64,000 bases of DNA from Amycolatopsis kentuckyensis (GTDB taxonomy: Bacteria; Actinomycetota; Actinomycetes; Mycobacteriales; Pseudonocardiaceae). Positions within the stretch are counted from its first letter, which is position 1. Each line of letters opens with the position of its first letter. Under the pieces are notes generated by a model. The model worked only from the letters and a program-made list of their open reading frames with translations. It was not told the DNA's origin and ran no database searches. A program made the translations under genes and the position numbers. Positions 16,771 through 27,106 of the stretch are shown in pieces. The DNA lies in assembly GCF_002155975.1 (NCBI RefSeq), contig NZ_MUMI01000038.1:1-64000 (forward strand), written 5' to 3'.

Positions 16771-17754
16771 ATGAGCGACAAGGGCGAGTACAAGCGCGAC
16801 CAGAACTACCTCCCGGACCGCATCACCGCCGACGGCCGCGACGGCTGGCCGGTCGAGCCGGGCCGCTACCGGCTGGTGGTCGCGCGGGCGTGCCCGTGGG
16901 CGAACCGCGCGGTGATCGTCCGGCGGCTGCTCGGCCTCGAGCCGGTCCTCTCGATGGGGCTGGCGGGCCCGGTCCACGACGAGCGCAGCTGGAGCTTCGA
17001 CCTCGACCCGGACGGCCGCGACCCGGTCCTCGGCATCGAGCGCCTGCAGGAGGCGTTCTTCAAGCGCGACCCGGACTACCCGCGCGGCATCACGGTGCCG
17101 GCGTTCGTCGACATCCCGAGCGGCCAGGTCGTCACCAACGACTTCGCGCAGATGACGCTGGACCTGTCGACGGAGTGGACGGCCCACCACCGGTCCGGCG
17201 CGCCGGAGCTGTACCCGGAGAAGCTGCGCGACGAGATCGACGACGTGGCCCAGAAGGTGTTCACCGACGTCAACAACGCGGTCTACCAGTGCGGGTTCGC
17301 CCGTTCCCAGGAGGCGTACGAGCACTCGTACCGGAAGCTGTTCGCCCGGCTGGACTGGCTGTCGGAGCGCCTGGCGAACCAGCGTTACCTGGTGGGCGAC
17401 ACGATCACCGAAGCGGACATCCGGCTGTTCACCACGCTGGTCCGGTTCGACGCGGTGTACCACGGTCATTTCAAGTGCAACCGGCAGAAGCTGACCGAGC
17501 TGCCGGTGCTGTGGGCGTACACGCGCGACCTGTTCCAGACGCCCGGGTTCGGCGACACGATCGACTTCGCCCAGATCAAGGAGCACTACTACGTGGTGCA
17601 CAAGAACGTGAACCCGACCGGGATCGTGCCGCTCGGGCCGGACACCTCCGGCTGGCTGACCCCGCACGGCCGCGAGGAACTGGGCGGCCGCCCGTTCGGC
17701 GACGGAACGCCGCCGGGCCCGCCGCCGGCCGGCGAGCGGGTGCCCGCGCTCTGA
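16771..17754 (+). CDS. ECM4/YqjG-type thiol-hydroquinone reductase (Xi-class GST-like)
   Basis: A 327-residue thioredoxin-fold transferase related to glutathionyl-hydroquinone reductases. The catalytic motif is CPWA with Cys41, and the C-terminal all-alpha GST domain contains LDWLSERLANQRYLVGDTITEADIRLFTTLVRFD and the YYVVHKNVNPTGIVP ending typical of the class. Known members remove a thiol adduct from hydroquinones. Actinobacteria generally lack glutathione and use mycothiol, so the natural thiol here may differ (inference). The gene follows a MarR regulator by eight bases. Confidence 0.88.
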   Translation: MSDKGEYKRDQNYLPDRITADGRDGWPVEPGRYRLVVARACPWANRAVIVRRLLGLEPVLSMGLAGPVHDERSWSFDLDPDGRDPVLGIERLQEAFFKRDPDYPRGITVPAFVDIPSGQVVTNDFAQMTLDLSTEWTAHHRSGAPELYPEKLRDEIDDVAQKVFTDVNNAVYQCGFARSQEAYEHSYRKLFARLDWLSERLANQRYLVGDTITEADIRLFTTLVRFDAVYHGHFKCNRQKLTELPVLWAYTRDLFQTPGFGDTIDFAQIKEHYYVVHKNVNPTGIVPLGPDTSGWLTPHGREELGGRPFGDGTPPGPPPAGERVPAL

Positions 17755-17802
17755 GTTCCGGTCGGGGCTAAACCCGGGGGGCCGGTCGGGCGTGACGGCA
17801 CC

Positions 17803-18318
17803 GTGAACGCTCCGAAGGCCGTGCCCGGCGACCACGACGTGCTGTTCCGGGCCTTGTTCGCCGAGCACTTCGGCCGCCTCGCACGGCTGGCCCACCTGCT
17901 CGGCGCGGACGACGCCGAGCACATCGCGCAGGAAGCCTTCGTCCGGCTTCGGGGCACCCCGGACGCCCGAGCGGTCACCCGGCTCCGCGCGACCGTCGTG
18001 CGCCTGACACGAAAGCGGCCGGCCCGCCCGAGCCCGGGGCTGGACGGGTTGTCCCGCCGCCAGCGCGAAGTCGTCGTGCTGCGGTACGGGCTGGAACTGA
18101 GCGCGACGGACATCGCGAAGACCCTCGCCCTCTCGCCGGCCTCGGTCGACGCGACCATCCAGTGCGCGCTGGAGAAGCTGCGCCGGCGCGAGGACCGGAC
18201 GCCGCTGAAGCTCGCCACGCAGGCGATCGCGCTCGTGGTGGCGCCCCATCGTCCGGGCCAGGTCAGCGGTGAGGGCGCGTCCGCGGATCGGCGGCGGGTG
18301 AAGCCGGCCGTGCCCTGA
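17803..18318 (+). CDS. small sigma-70-like (ECF-type) factor
   Basis: A 171-residue protein with a shortened region 2 (ALFAEHFGRLARLAHLLGADDAEHIAQEAFVRL) and a clear region 4 helix-turn-helix (SRRQREVVVLRYGLELSATDIAKTLALSPASVDATIQCAL). It resembles ECF sigma factors, but the linker between the two is very short (about 40 residues). No anti-sigma gene is adjacent. The tail of about 35 residues is basic and without motif. It could act as a regulator rather than a true initiation factor. The GTG start has only a weak ribosome binding site. The SDR gene begins 28 bases downstream. Confidence 0.75.
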   Translation: MNAPKAVPGDHDVLFRALFAEHFGRLARLAHLLGADDAEHIAQEAFVRLRGTPDARAVTRLRATVVRLTRKRPARPSPGLDGLSRRQREVVVLRYGLELSATDIAKTLALSPASVDATIQCALEKLRRREDRTPLKLATQAIALVVAPHRPGQVSGEGASADRRRVKPAVP

Positions 18319-18346
18319 GTGGGGTCGAGTGGCTACGGTGATCACC

Positions 18347-19129
18347 ATGGAACGCCTGCGCGATCGCCGAGTCCTGGTCACCGGCGCCGGTTCCGGCATC
18401 GGCCGGGCCACCACGCTCCGCCTGCTGGAGGAGGGTGCCCGGGTCGTCGGCACCGACGTCTCCGAAGAGGGACTTCAGGGCACCCGGCAGGCCGCAAGCC
18501 TCGAGGGCCTGACGACCTCCGTGATGGACGTGGCCGACGAAGAGTCGGTGACGGCCGGGGTGACGTCGGCGGTCGAGGTCCTCGGCGGCCTCGACGTCCT
18601 GGTCAACGCGGCCGGGATCCTGCTGGCGTCGCACACGCACGAGACGTCGCTCGAGCTGTGGAACCGGGTGCTGGCGGTGAACCTGACGGGCACGTTCCTG
18701 GTGACGCGCGCGGCCCTGCCGTCGCTGCTGGCGTCTTCGGCGGGCGTGGTGGTCAACTTCAGTTCGACGTCGGCCACGTTCGCCCACCCGTACATGGCGG
18801 CGTACAGCGCGAGCAAGGGCGGGATCCAGGCGTTCACGCATTCGCTGGCGCTGGAGTACGGAAAGCAGGGCCTGCGCGCGGTCAGCATCGCCCCGGGAAG
18901 CGTGAAGAGCGGCATCACGGACTCGGCGGCGACCTGGCTGCCCCAGAACGTGGACTTTTCGTTGTTCGGGCGCCTGCTGCCGCTCCTCCCGACGGACCAG
19001 ACGACGGAGGTGGGCAACGCGGTGGCGGGCCCGGAGACGGTGGCGGGCGTGGTGGCCATGCTGGCATCGGACGACGGCAAGTTCATCACGGGCACCGAAA
19101 TCCGCATCGACGGCGGCACGCACACCTGA
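18347..19129 (+). CDS. short-chain dehydrogenase/reductase
   Basis: A 260-residue classical SDR. The NAD(P)-binding motif is TGAGSGIG near residue 14, NAAG follows strand 4, and the catalytic YSASK has Tyr153 and Lys157. The C-terminus ITGTEIRIDGGTHT is the usual SDR ending. The acidic residue after strand 2 (VVGTDVSEEG) suggests NAD(H) preference. The ATG at 18347 was chosen; a GTG at 18329 is possible and adds six residues. The substrate is not predictable from context. Confidence 0.9.
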   Translation: MERLRDRRVLVTGAGSGIGRATTLRLLEEGARVVGTDVSEEGLQGTRQAASLEGLTTSVMDVADEESVTAGVTSAVEVLGGLDVLVNAAGILLASHTHETSLELWNRVLAVNLTGTFLVTRAALPSLLASSAGVVVNFSSTSATFAHPYMAAYSASKGGIQAFTHSLALEYGKQGLRAVSIAPGSVKSGITDSAATWLPQNVDFSLFGRLLPLLPTDQTTEVGNAVAGPETVAGVVAMLASDDGKFITGTEIRIDGGTHT

Positions 19130-19180
19130 GCGGTCCGGACGCCGTGGTGGCTGAAGGCCGGCGGCGTGTGACCGGCGGGC

Positions 19181-19207
19181 GATCTAGGCCGAGAAGTGAC
19201 CTAGATC
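19181..19207. promoter_or_regulatory. inverted repeat GATCTAGG-N11-CCTAGATC
   Basis: Perfect 8-base arms (19181-19188 and 19200-19207) lie 18 bases before the epoxide hydrolase start. It may be an operator or a leader hairpin of that gene; no regulator can be assigned. Confidence 0.4.
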
Positions 19208-19225
19208 CCGGCCACCCTGACTCCC

Positions 19226-20356
19226 ATGGATCCCTTCCGCATCGACATCGACCAGCACGACCTCGACGATCTCCAGCACCGCCTGGCCAACACCCGCTGG
19301 CCCGGCGAACTCCCCGGCGCCGGCTGGGATTACGGCGTCAGCCAGGCCTACCTCGCCGAGCTCGTCGGCTACTGGCAGGACGGCTTCGACTGGCGTGCCC
19401 AGGAAGCCCGCCTGAACGCACACCCCCAGTTCACCACCACCATCGACGGCCAGCGCGTCCACTTCCTGCACGTCCGCTCCCCCGAACCCGACGCCACGCC
19501 CCTGATCGTCACCCACGGCTGGCCCAGCACCATCGCCGACTTCCGGGACGTCCTCGGCCCGCTCACCGATCCGAAAGCCCACGGCGGTGACCCGAAGGAC
19601 GCCTTCCACGTCGTCGCGCCGTCGGTGCCCGGGTTCGCCTTCTCCGGCCCGACCACCGACCGCGGCTGGAACACCCGCCGCGTCGCGAAAGCCTGGGCCG
19701 AGCTGATGAACAGGCTCGGCTACGACCGCTACGGCGCGCACGGCGGTGACTTCGGCAGCATCGTGTCCCCCGAACTCGGCCGCGTCGCCCCCGAAGCGGT
19801 GCGAGGCGTGCACATCAACGCCGTCGCCAATGCCGGGGTGCCGACCGCCCCCGGGGATCTCGACCGGCTGTCCGAAGAGGACCGGAAGCGCGCCCAGGAG
19901 AACGAAACCTGGTGGTACGCCCACTCCGGCTACGCCACCCAGATGGCCACCCGCCCGCAGACCCTCGCCTACGCCCTCAACGACTCCCCCGCCGGGCAGC
20001 TCGCGTGGAACCTCGAATGGTTCGTCGACTGGGATCCCGCCGCCACGAACCAGACCCCGGTGGACCGGGACGCGATCCTGACGAACGTCACGATCTTCTG
20101 GCTCACCGGCACCGCCGGCTCGGCCGCGCGCCTCTACCTCGAGGCCGGCCAGGACGGCTGGGGGGAACGGCCCGCGCCCTCCGGCGTCCCGACGGCCGTC
20201 GCGAACTTCCGCGGCGACCATGCGATCCGAGGCCTGGCCGAACTGTCCAACACCGTCACGCGCTGGAGGGACTACGACACCGGCGGGCACTTCGCGTCCC
20301 TGCAGGCGCCGGACGTCCTGGTCGGTGACATCCGGGAGTTCTTCCGCGGCCTCTAG
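19226..20356 (+). CDS. epoxide hydrolase (EHN-domain alpha/beta hydrolase)
   Basis: A 376-residue member of the epoxide hydrolase family with the N-terminal EHN domain (FRIDIDQHDLDDLQHRLANTRWP...). The alpha/beta core has the oxyanion motif HGWP, the nucleophile Asp175 in GGDFGS, and the late GGHFASLQAP segment that supplies the catalytic His. No signal peptide is present. Such enzymes open epoxides to diols. A paralogue lies at 43668-44795 with its nucleophile at the same residue number. The stop overlaps that of the convergent tetR gene by four bases (CTAG). Confidence 0.9.
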   Translation: MDPFRIDIDQHDLDDLQHRLANTRWPGELPGAGWDYGVSQAYLAELVGYWQDGFDWRAQEARLNAHPQFTTTIDGQRVHFLHVRSPEPDATPLIVTHGWPSTIADFRDVLGPLTDPKAHGGDPKDAFHVVAPSVPGFAFSGPTTDRGWNTRRVAKAWAELMNRLGYDRYGAHGGDFGSIVSPELGRVAPEAVRGVHINAVANAGVPTAPGDLDRLSEEDRKRAQENETWWYAHSGYATQMATRPQTLAYALNDSPAGQLAWNLEWFVDWDPAATNQTPVDRDAILTNVTIFWLTGTAGSAARLYLEAGQDGWGERPAPSGVPTAVANFRGDHAIRGLAELSNTVTRWRDYDTGGHFASLQAPDVLVGDIREFFRGL

Positions 20357-20949
20357 GCGCGGCGGCGCCGCTTGTCCACGGCGCCGTCGAGCAGCGGCCG
20401 CAGCTCCGCGACCACCGTATCGAGCGGCGCGACGTCCCGGTGTGCCCGCGCCAGGACGATCGCGCCCTCGAGCGCGCTGAGCATGAGCACCGCCAGGGAC
20501 GTGCTGCGGGCCGGGGGCACGCCGAGGTCTTCGAGGGTCGCCGCGACCGGCCGCTGCCAGCCTTCGAACGCCTGGCCCACCGCTTCGCGCAGGCTGTCGC
20601 TGGTGGCGGCCGCGTCGGCGACCGTCGCCACCAGCGGGCAGCCCGCGTCGAAGCCCGACGTCGTGAACTCGTCGGTCCACTGGGCGGCCATCGCCGCGAA
20701 CAGCTTCCCCGGCGTGGGATCTTCGAGCTTGGCCGCGACGCGCGCCACGCGCCGGGCGGCGTAGTCGCCGGCCCAGGCGACGGCTTCGGCGATCAGCTGG
20801 TCCTTACCGCCCGGGAAGTAGTGCTGCAGGGAGCCCCGCGGGGCTTCGGCGTGGGCGACCACGTCCCGCATGCCGGTCGCCCCGACACCGTGGATCCGCA
20901 CCAGCTGCGCGGCGCTGAGCACCATCCGCTCGCGCGGGGTCCTGGTCAT
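20353..20949 (-). CDS. TetR-family regulator (LmrA/YxaF-like)
   Basis: A 198-residue repressor. The DNA-binding part is VLSAAQLVRIHGVGATGMRDVVAHAEAPRGSLQHYFPGGKDQL, with the PRGSLQHYFPGG wording typical of the LmrA/YxaF subgroup. The ATG at 20949 has AAGGAGG seven bases ahead. It lies downstream of and overlaps a GNAT gene. Palindromes ATGAC-N4-GTCAT at 20963, 21430 and 21480 are its likely operators: one sits just ahead of its own gene, the others ahead of the GNAT gene and the divergent membrane-protein gene. Confidence 0.9.
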   Translation of the reverse strand: MTRTPRERMVLSAAQLVRIHGVGATGMRDVVAHAEAPRGSLQHYFPGGKDQLIAEAVAWAGDYAARRVARVAAKLEDPTPGKLFAAMAAQWTDEFTTSGFDAGCPLVATVADAAATSDSLREAVGQAFEGWQRPVAATLEDLGVPPARSTSLAVLMLSALEGAIVLARAHRDVAPLDTVVAELRPLLDGAVDKRRRRA

Positions 20950-21445
20950 CGGCTGCCTCCTTCATGACGTCCGTCATGGTAGCCCAGTCCGGCACGACCA
21001 GCGCGAAGTCGCGTTCGCCGCGCTCGTAGGACGGCACCGGCCGGAACCCCTGGCCCAGCAGCAGCGCCTCGGCGCCGGCGTTCCCGGCCTGGACGGTCGC
21101 CCGCACGGTCCAGCCCGGCCAGCGCCCGGACGCCCACAGCCACCGGCTCAGCGCGCTGCCGATCCCCTGCCGCTGCCACGCGTCGGCGACGAGGATGCCG
21201 ACTTCCGCCTCCCCCGGCGTCTCCGAGACGAAGTTGAGCAGCCCCACCGGAGTGCCGCCGCGCCACGCGAGCAACGCGACGCCGTCCGGTGGCCCGGCGA
21301 GCAGGAACCGCTGGTAGCGCTGGAAAACCTCGGCCGGGCGCGCGGGCCCGCCCATCATGAACCGGCGCCGGAGGCTGTCCGGCGAGCAGGCCGCGACGAC
21401 GGCGGCGACACACTCGCGGTCCGCGACCTCTATGACAGTGGTCAT
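20804..21445 (-). CDS. GNAT-family N-acetyltransferase
   Basis: A 213-residue reading frame. The GNAT fold covers about the first 165 residues: VGLLNFVSETPGEAEVGILVADAWQRQGIGSAL contains the acetyl-CoA-binding Q/RxxGxG/A motif (QRQGIGSAL), and ALLLGQGFRPV is the usual late motif. The remaining about 45 residues are Arg/Ala-rich and lie out of frame inside the tetR gene, giving an unusually long 146-base overlap. The ATG at 21445 sits inside one of the CTATGAC-N4-GTCATAG palindromes. The acyl acceptor is unknown. Regulation by the downstream TetR protein is likely. Confidence 0.75.
   Translation of the reverse strand: MTTVIEVADRECVAAVVAACSPDSLRRRFMMGGPARPAEVFQRYQRFLLAGPPDGVALLAWRGGTPVGLLNFVSETPGEAEVGILVADAWQRQGIGSALSRWLWASGRWPGWTVRATVQAGNAGAEALLLGQGFRPVPSYERGERDFALVVPDWATMTDVMKEAADDQDPARADGAQRRAAGADPRCRGDRHAGRGRPRRSPAGLPAALLPGR
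20963..20978. promoter_or_regulatory. operator-like palindrome CATGAC-N4-GTCATG
   Basis: CATGACGTCCGTCATG is a perfect palindrome with a 4-base centre, 14 bases upstream of the tetR start and within the GNAT reading frame. It shares ATGAC-N4-GTCAT with the sites at 21430 and 21480. Confidence 0.6.
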
Positions 21446-21447
21446 AG
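21430..21447. promoter_or_regulatory. operator-like palindrome CTATGAC-N4-GTCATAG
   Basis: CTATGACAGTGGTCATAG has perfect 7-base arms and covers the GNAT start codon. Its centre is exactly 50 bases from the centre of the site at 21480-21497. Confidence 0.7.
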
Positions 21448-21479
21448 TCACATCAGACCACACCACCGCGCCGAAGGCA

Positions 21480-21497
21480 CTATGACCGGCGTCATAG
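21480..21497. promoter_or_regulatory. operator-like palindrome CTATGAC-N4-GTCATAG
   Basis: CTATGACCGGCGTCATAG has the same arms and spacing as the 21430 site. It lies between the GNAT gene and the divergent membrane-protein gene at 21577, so it can affect both. Confidence 0.7.
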
Positions 21498-21576
21498 ATC
21501 ACCGGGCCCGATTCGCCCGGACGGGACCCGGGTACGTTGCCGTGGCCGCGCTCCCCCACCGCGAAAGGCGCCCGCG

Positions 21577-22176
21577 ATGCAGCTCTACGCCGAACGGCCG
21601 ATCCGCCGTACCGCCCAGCTCGTCAGCGACCTGCTGGCCGTGCTGCTCGCCGTCATCGCGGTGTGGCTGGGGACCTCGGTGTACGACCAGGTCATGAAGC
21701 TGCGGGCGCCCGGCGACGGGCTCGTCGACGCCGGGACCGGCCTGCGCGGCACCTTCGACTCCGCGGCGAACTCCGCCGACGGCATCCCGCTCGTCGGCGA
21801 CGCGCTGGCCAAGGCCCTGCACGGCGGCTCGGACGTCGGGACCAAGCTCACGGACGCGGGCCGCTGGCAGATCGAGGCCGTCGAGAACCTGGCCTGGTGG
21901 CTCGCGGCGGTCATCATCGCCCTGCCCGTGCTGACCCTCCTGGTGACCTGGTTGCCGCTGCGCTGGCACTACACCCGCCGCGCCACCGCGGCCGCGCGGC
22001 TGCGGGCCCTCGGCGACGAAGGGCTGGACCTGCTGGCCCTGCGGGCGCTGGCCACGCAGCCGTTGGGGCGCTTGGCTTCGGTGGGCGAACCGGCCACCGG
22101 CTGGCGGGAGCGGGACCGGGACGTGATCGCGAAGCTGGCCGGGCACGAACTGGCCCGCCACGGCCTCGCCCCCTGA
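21577..22176 (+). CDS. two-helix membrane protein, function unknown
   Basis: A 199-residue integral membrane protein I do not recognise by name. There are two clear hydrophobic helices, at about residues 17-37 (VSDLLAVLLAVIAVWLGTSVY) and 108-128 (AVIIALPVLTLLVTWLPL). Between them is an about 65-residue extracytoplasmic segment rich in Gly, Asp and Ala. The Arg-rich C-terminal part (WHYTRRATAAARLRALG) would be cytoplasmic. GAAAGG precedes the ATG. It is divergent from the GNAT-TetR unit, with an operator-like palindrome 80 bases upstream, and may belong to the same regulon. Confidence 0.75.
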   Translation: MQLYAERPIRRTAQLVSDLLAVLLAVIAVWLGTSVYDQVMKLRAPGDGLVDAGTGLRGTFDSAANSADGIPLVGDALAKALHGGSDVGTKLTDAGRWQIEAVENLAWWLAAVIIALPVLTLLVTWLPLRWHYTRRATAAARLRALGDEGLDLLALRALATQPLGRLASVGEPATGWRERDRDVIAKLAGHELARHGLAP

Positions 22177-22188
22177 GCCGGAGGCCTC

Positions 22189-22215
22189 CCCGCCGGAGCT
22201 CAGGACACCGGCGGG
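22189..22215. terminator. hairpin terminator
   Basis: CCCGCCGG and CCGGCGGG, perfect 8-base arms with an 11-base loop, lie between the convergent membrane-protein and chaperonin genes. Confidence 0.5.
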
Positions 22216-22252
22216 AAGACCTCCTCACTCCGTGGGCTGTCGGACGTGGAAC

Positions 22253-24976
<2,724 letters not shown>

Positions 24977-24980
<4 letters not shown>

Positions 24981-25666
24981 CCCGTGCCCTCCTCTTCGCT
25001 GGTCAGGGCGTACCGCGCGCGCAGCATGCCGCGGCAGACGCCCGAGTTGGCCTCCATGCTCGTGCGGGTCAGCCGCGCGAAGGCGAGGTGGCGCTTCGCG
25101 TCGACCGGAGTCGTCCCGGTGGCCGGGTCCAGCAGCAGCGGGTCGCCGTCCTCGGCGGGCAGGCCGAGCTCGCGGCGGCGGGCCCGCAGCCGGTCCAGGT
25201 CCGGGCTCGGCGGGACGTCGCCGAGGGTCAGCGCTCGCGGGTCCCGGCCGAGGGACCGGCAGACGCGGTCGGTGCCGGCCAGGACGGCCTTGCGGACGAA
25301 GTCGTACCGCAGCGTGTCGAGCTCGTCGGCGGCCTCGCCCTCGAACGACGCGACGAACCCCTGCCGCGCGGCCACCCCGCGGTTGATGACGTCGGAGGCG
25401 AAGTGGTCGTCGAGCCGGATGTCGAGCCCGGTCAGGCCCGGTACCCCGGCCACGGCGTCGTAGGCGTCCGCCACCATGAGGAACGCGAAGTTGGGCGCGC
25501 AGAAGTACGTCGGCAGCCGCAGCCGGACGACGGCGTGGCCCGCGTCGCTCACCTCGCAGCGGGCCACGAACCCGAGGTCGGTGAGGGGTTCGTCCAGTTC
25601 GGGATCCCGGACGGTGCCCAGCGCCGCCCACACGGCGGCGCGGGCCCCGGTCACCACGGCGGTCAT
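24977..25666 (-). CDS. DUF59/MIP18-family protein of the monooxygenase operon
   Basis: A 229-residue protein. The first about 100 residues match the DUF59 (PaaD/MIP18/SufT-like) family: AALGTVRDPELDEPLTDLGFV at the start and RLPTYFCAPNFAFLMVADA in place of the usual T-x-x-C-P segment. This family helps in iron-sulfur or iron centre assembly. The C-terminal half has no recognised domain. It is translationally coupled on both sides by ATGA overlaps. A role in maturing the di-iron hydroxylase or the reductase cluster is a reasonable inference. Confidence 0.8.
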
Positions 25667-26700
25667 GAGTTCGGCACGCCGACGGGCTCGACGTTCTCCG
25701 GATCCGCGAGCTTCAGCTCCTCCGGGACGTCGATGTCGTAGAGCCGGGCGGCGTTCAGCCCGAGGATCTTCTTCTTCTGGTCGACGGTCAGCGGCGGGAA
25801 GTCCGACAGCTCGTCGTCCCCGGGCATGTTCCAGTCGACGAAGCCCTCGACCTGCCACTTCGGTTCCCAGATCGCGTAGTCCGCACCGAAGATCAGCTTG
25901 TCCTCGCCGAGCCAGAACATCAGCTCGCCCATGACCTTGGCGAAGAACTTCGGCCGGGCGTGCATCAGGCCGCCGACCACGACGGCGAGCCCCGCGTAGA
26001 CGTTCCGCTCCTGGGTGGCCATGAAGCAGAAGTCCTCGATGCGCGGCAGGCCGACGTGCTCGACGATGAAGTTGAGGCCCTGGAAGTTCGTCGCCGCGTA
26101 GTCCACATCGGACACGTCGAAGGCGTCCTTGTCGAGCGGCCAGATCGTCGGTCCCTTGTGGATGTGGACGTTCTTGACGCCGAGTTCCTCGCACTTCTCG
26201 AGGTAGCGGGCCGCCTCCGGATCCTTCAGGCTCCAGCCGCGGGAGTCGCCGCGCCACTCGGCCGTGTAGAGCTTGACGCCCTTGCAGCCGTACCGCTTCA
26301 CGCGTTCGGAGAACGCCTTCATGCCCTCGTCGCCCTCACGCGGGTCGAACGTGGTGTTGACGAGGAACCTGTCCGGGTGCTTCTCGGCCAGCGCGCCGTC
26401 TTTCTCGGTGGTGTTGAACCCGGTCTTGTACCACTGCCGCAGGTTGGTCGGCTGGAAGATGGCCTTGTCGACGTGCCCGGCCTCGAACAGGTCGTGCATC
26501 ATGAGTTCCTCGGAGTACTTCTGGAACCGGTCGAGCGGCCAGTGCGTCTCCTTCGGGCCGAGTCCCTGGTAGGCGTGGAAGCACTCGATCCAGCCCTTGG
26601 CGTATTCCTCCTGCCCCGCCACCCAGTTCTCCGGGCTCGCGTCCCAGAAGTGGGTGTGGGCGTCCACCACGAAGTATTTCTCGCCGTCTTTTTCGTACAT
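25663..26700 (-). CDS. amidohydrolase family 2 protein of the monooxygenase operon
   Basis: A 345-residue metal-dependent TIM-barrel hydrolase (amidohydrolase 2/ACMSD-like). The N-terminal metal site is DAHTHFWD, HIHKG supplies a further His, and a late FGADYAIWEP segment gives the conserved Asp. Homologues occupy the same place after the coupling-protein gene in mycobacterial and rhodococcal propane/acetone/phenol monooxygenase clusters, yet their substrate is not established. A GGAGGA sequence precedes the ATG. It overlaps the DUF59 gene by four bases. Confidence 0.85.
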   Translation of the reverse strand: MYEKDGEKYFVVDAHTHFWDASPENWVAGQEEYAKGWIECFHAYQGLGPKETHWPLDRFQKYSEELMMHDLFEAGHVDKAIFQPTNLRQWYKTGFNTTEKDGALAEKHPDRFLVNTTFDPREGDEGMKAFSERVKRYGCKGVKLYTAEWRGDSRGWSLKDPEAARYLEKCEELGVKNVHIHKGPTIWPLDKDAFDVSDVDYAATNFQGLNFIVEHVGLPRIEDFCFMATQERNVYAGLAVVVGGLMHARPKFFAKVMGELMFWLGEDKLIFGADYAIWEPKWQVEGFVDWNMPGDDELSDFPPLTVDQKKKILGLNAARLYDIDVPEELKLADPENVEPVGVPNS

Positions 26701-26734
26701 GGTTGATCCTCCTGAGCGGGATCGAGTGCTTCGC

Positions 26735-27106
26735 TTACTTGATCGGCTTGAGATCGAAGTCGAGGTATTCGGCCGCGTCTTCGGGGTTGGCGAACATGAT
26801 CGTGCGGTCGTCTTCGTGGATCATCCGCCCGTAGTGGGTCGACATGCTCTCCTCGAACTCGGCCGCGTTGAACCAGCCCTCTTCCTCGCCGGCGGCCTCG
26901 TCGACCTCGGCGTAGACCAGGTCCGTCCGGCCCCGGGCGTCGACGCGGATCATCGACGGCAACGGGGTCACGGTCACGTTTTCCTTGCCGGCCATGACCT
27001 CCGCGATGATCGCGCCCACCTGGTTGTTCATCAGGGTGAACCCGCACATGTTCGACGCGGTGTTGTCGGCCTTGAACGGGCTTTCCGCCGTCTTGAAGAT
27101 GGTCAC
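26735..27106 (-). CDS. mimD: soluble di-iron monooxygenase coupling (effector) protein
   Basis: A 123-residue MmoB/DmpM-type effector protein that binds the hydroxylase and gates catalysis. The typical central text is NMCGFTLMNNQVGAIIAEVMAG, followed by PSMIRVDARGRTDLVYAEVDEAAG. The start is the GTG that overlaps the stop of the beta-subunit gene (GTGA), giving MTIFKTAESPF. The symbol follows the mim naming; prmD is the equivalent in Rhodococcus. Confidence 0.9.
   Translation of the reverse strand: MTIFKTAESPFKADNTASNMCGFTLMNNQVGAIIAEVMAGKENVTVTPLPSMIRVDARGRTDLVYAEVDEAAGEEEGWFNAAEFEESMSTHYGRMIHEDDRTIMFANPEDAAEYLDFDLKPIK

Noticed and set aside
17803..18318. Sigma factor gene as the regulator of the GGGTA-type promoters
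   Set aside because: It is ECF-like, with short region 2 and no region 3, unlike sigmaB/sigmaF proteins that read such promoters, and lies 39 kb away.
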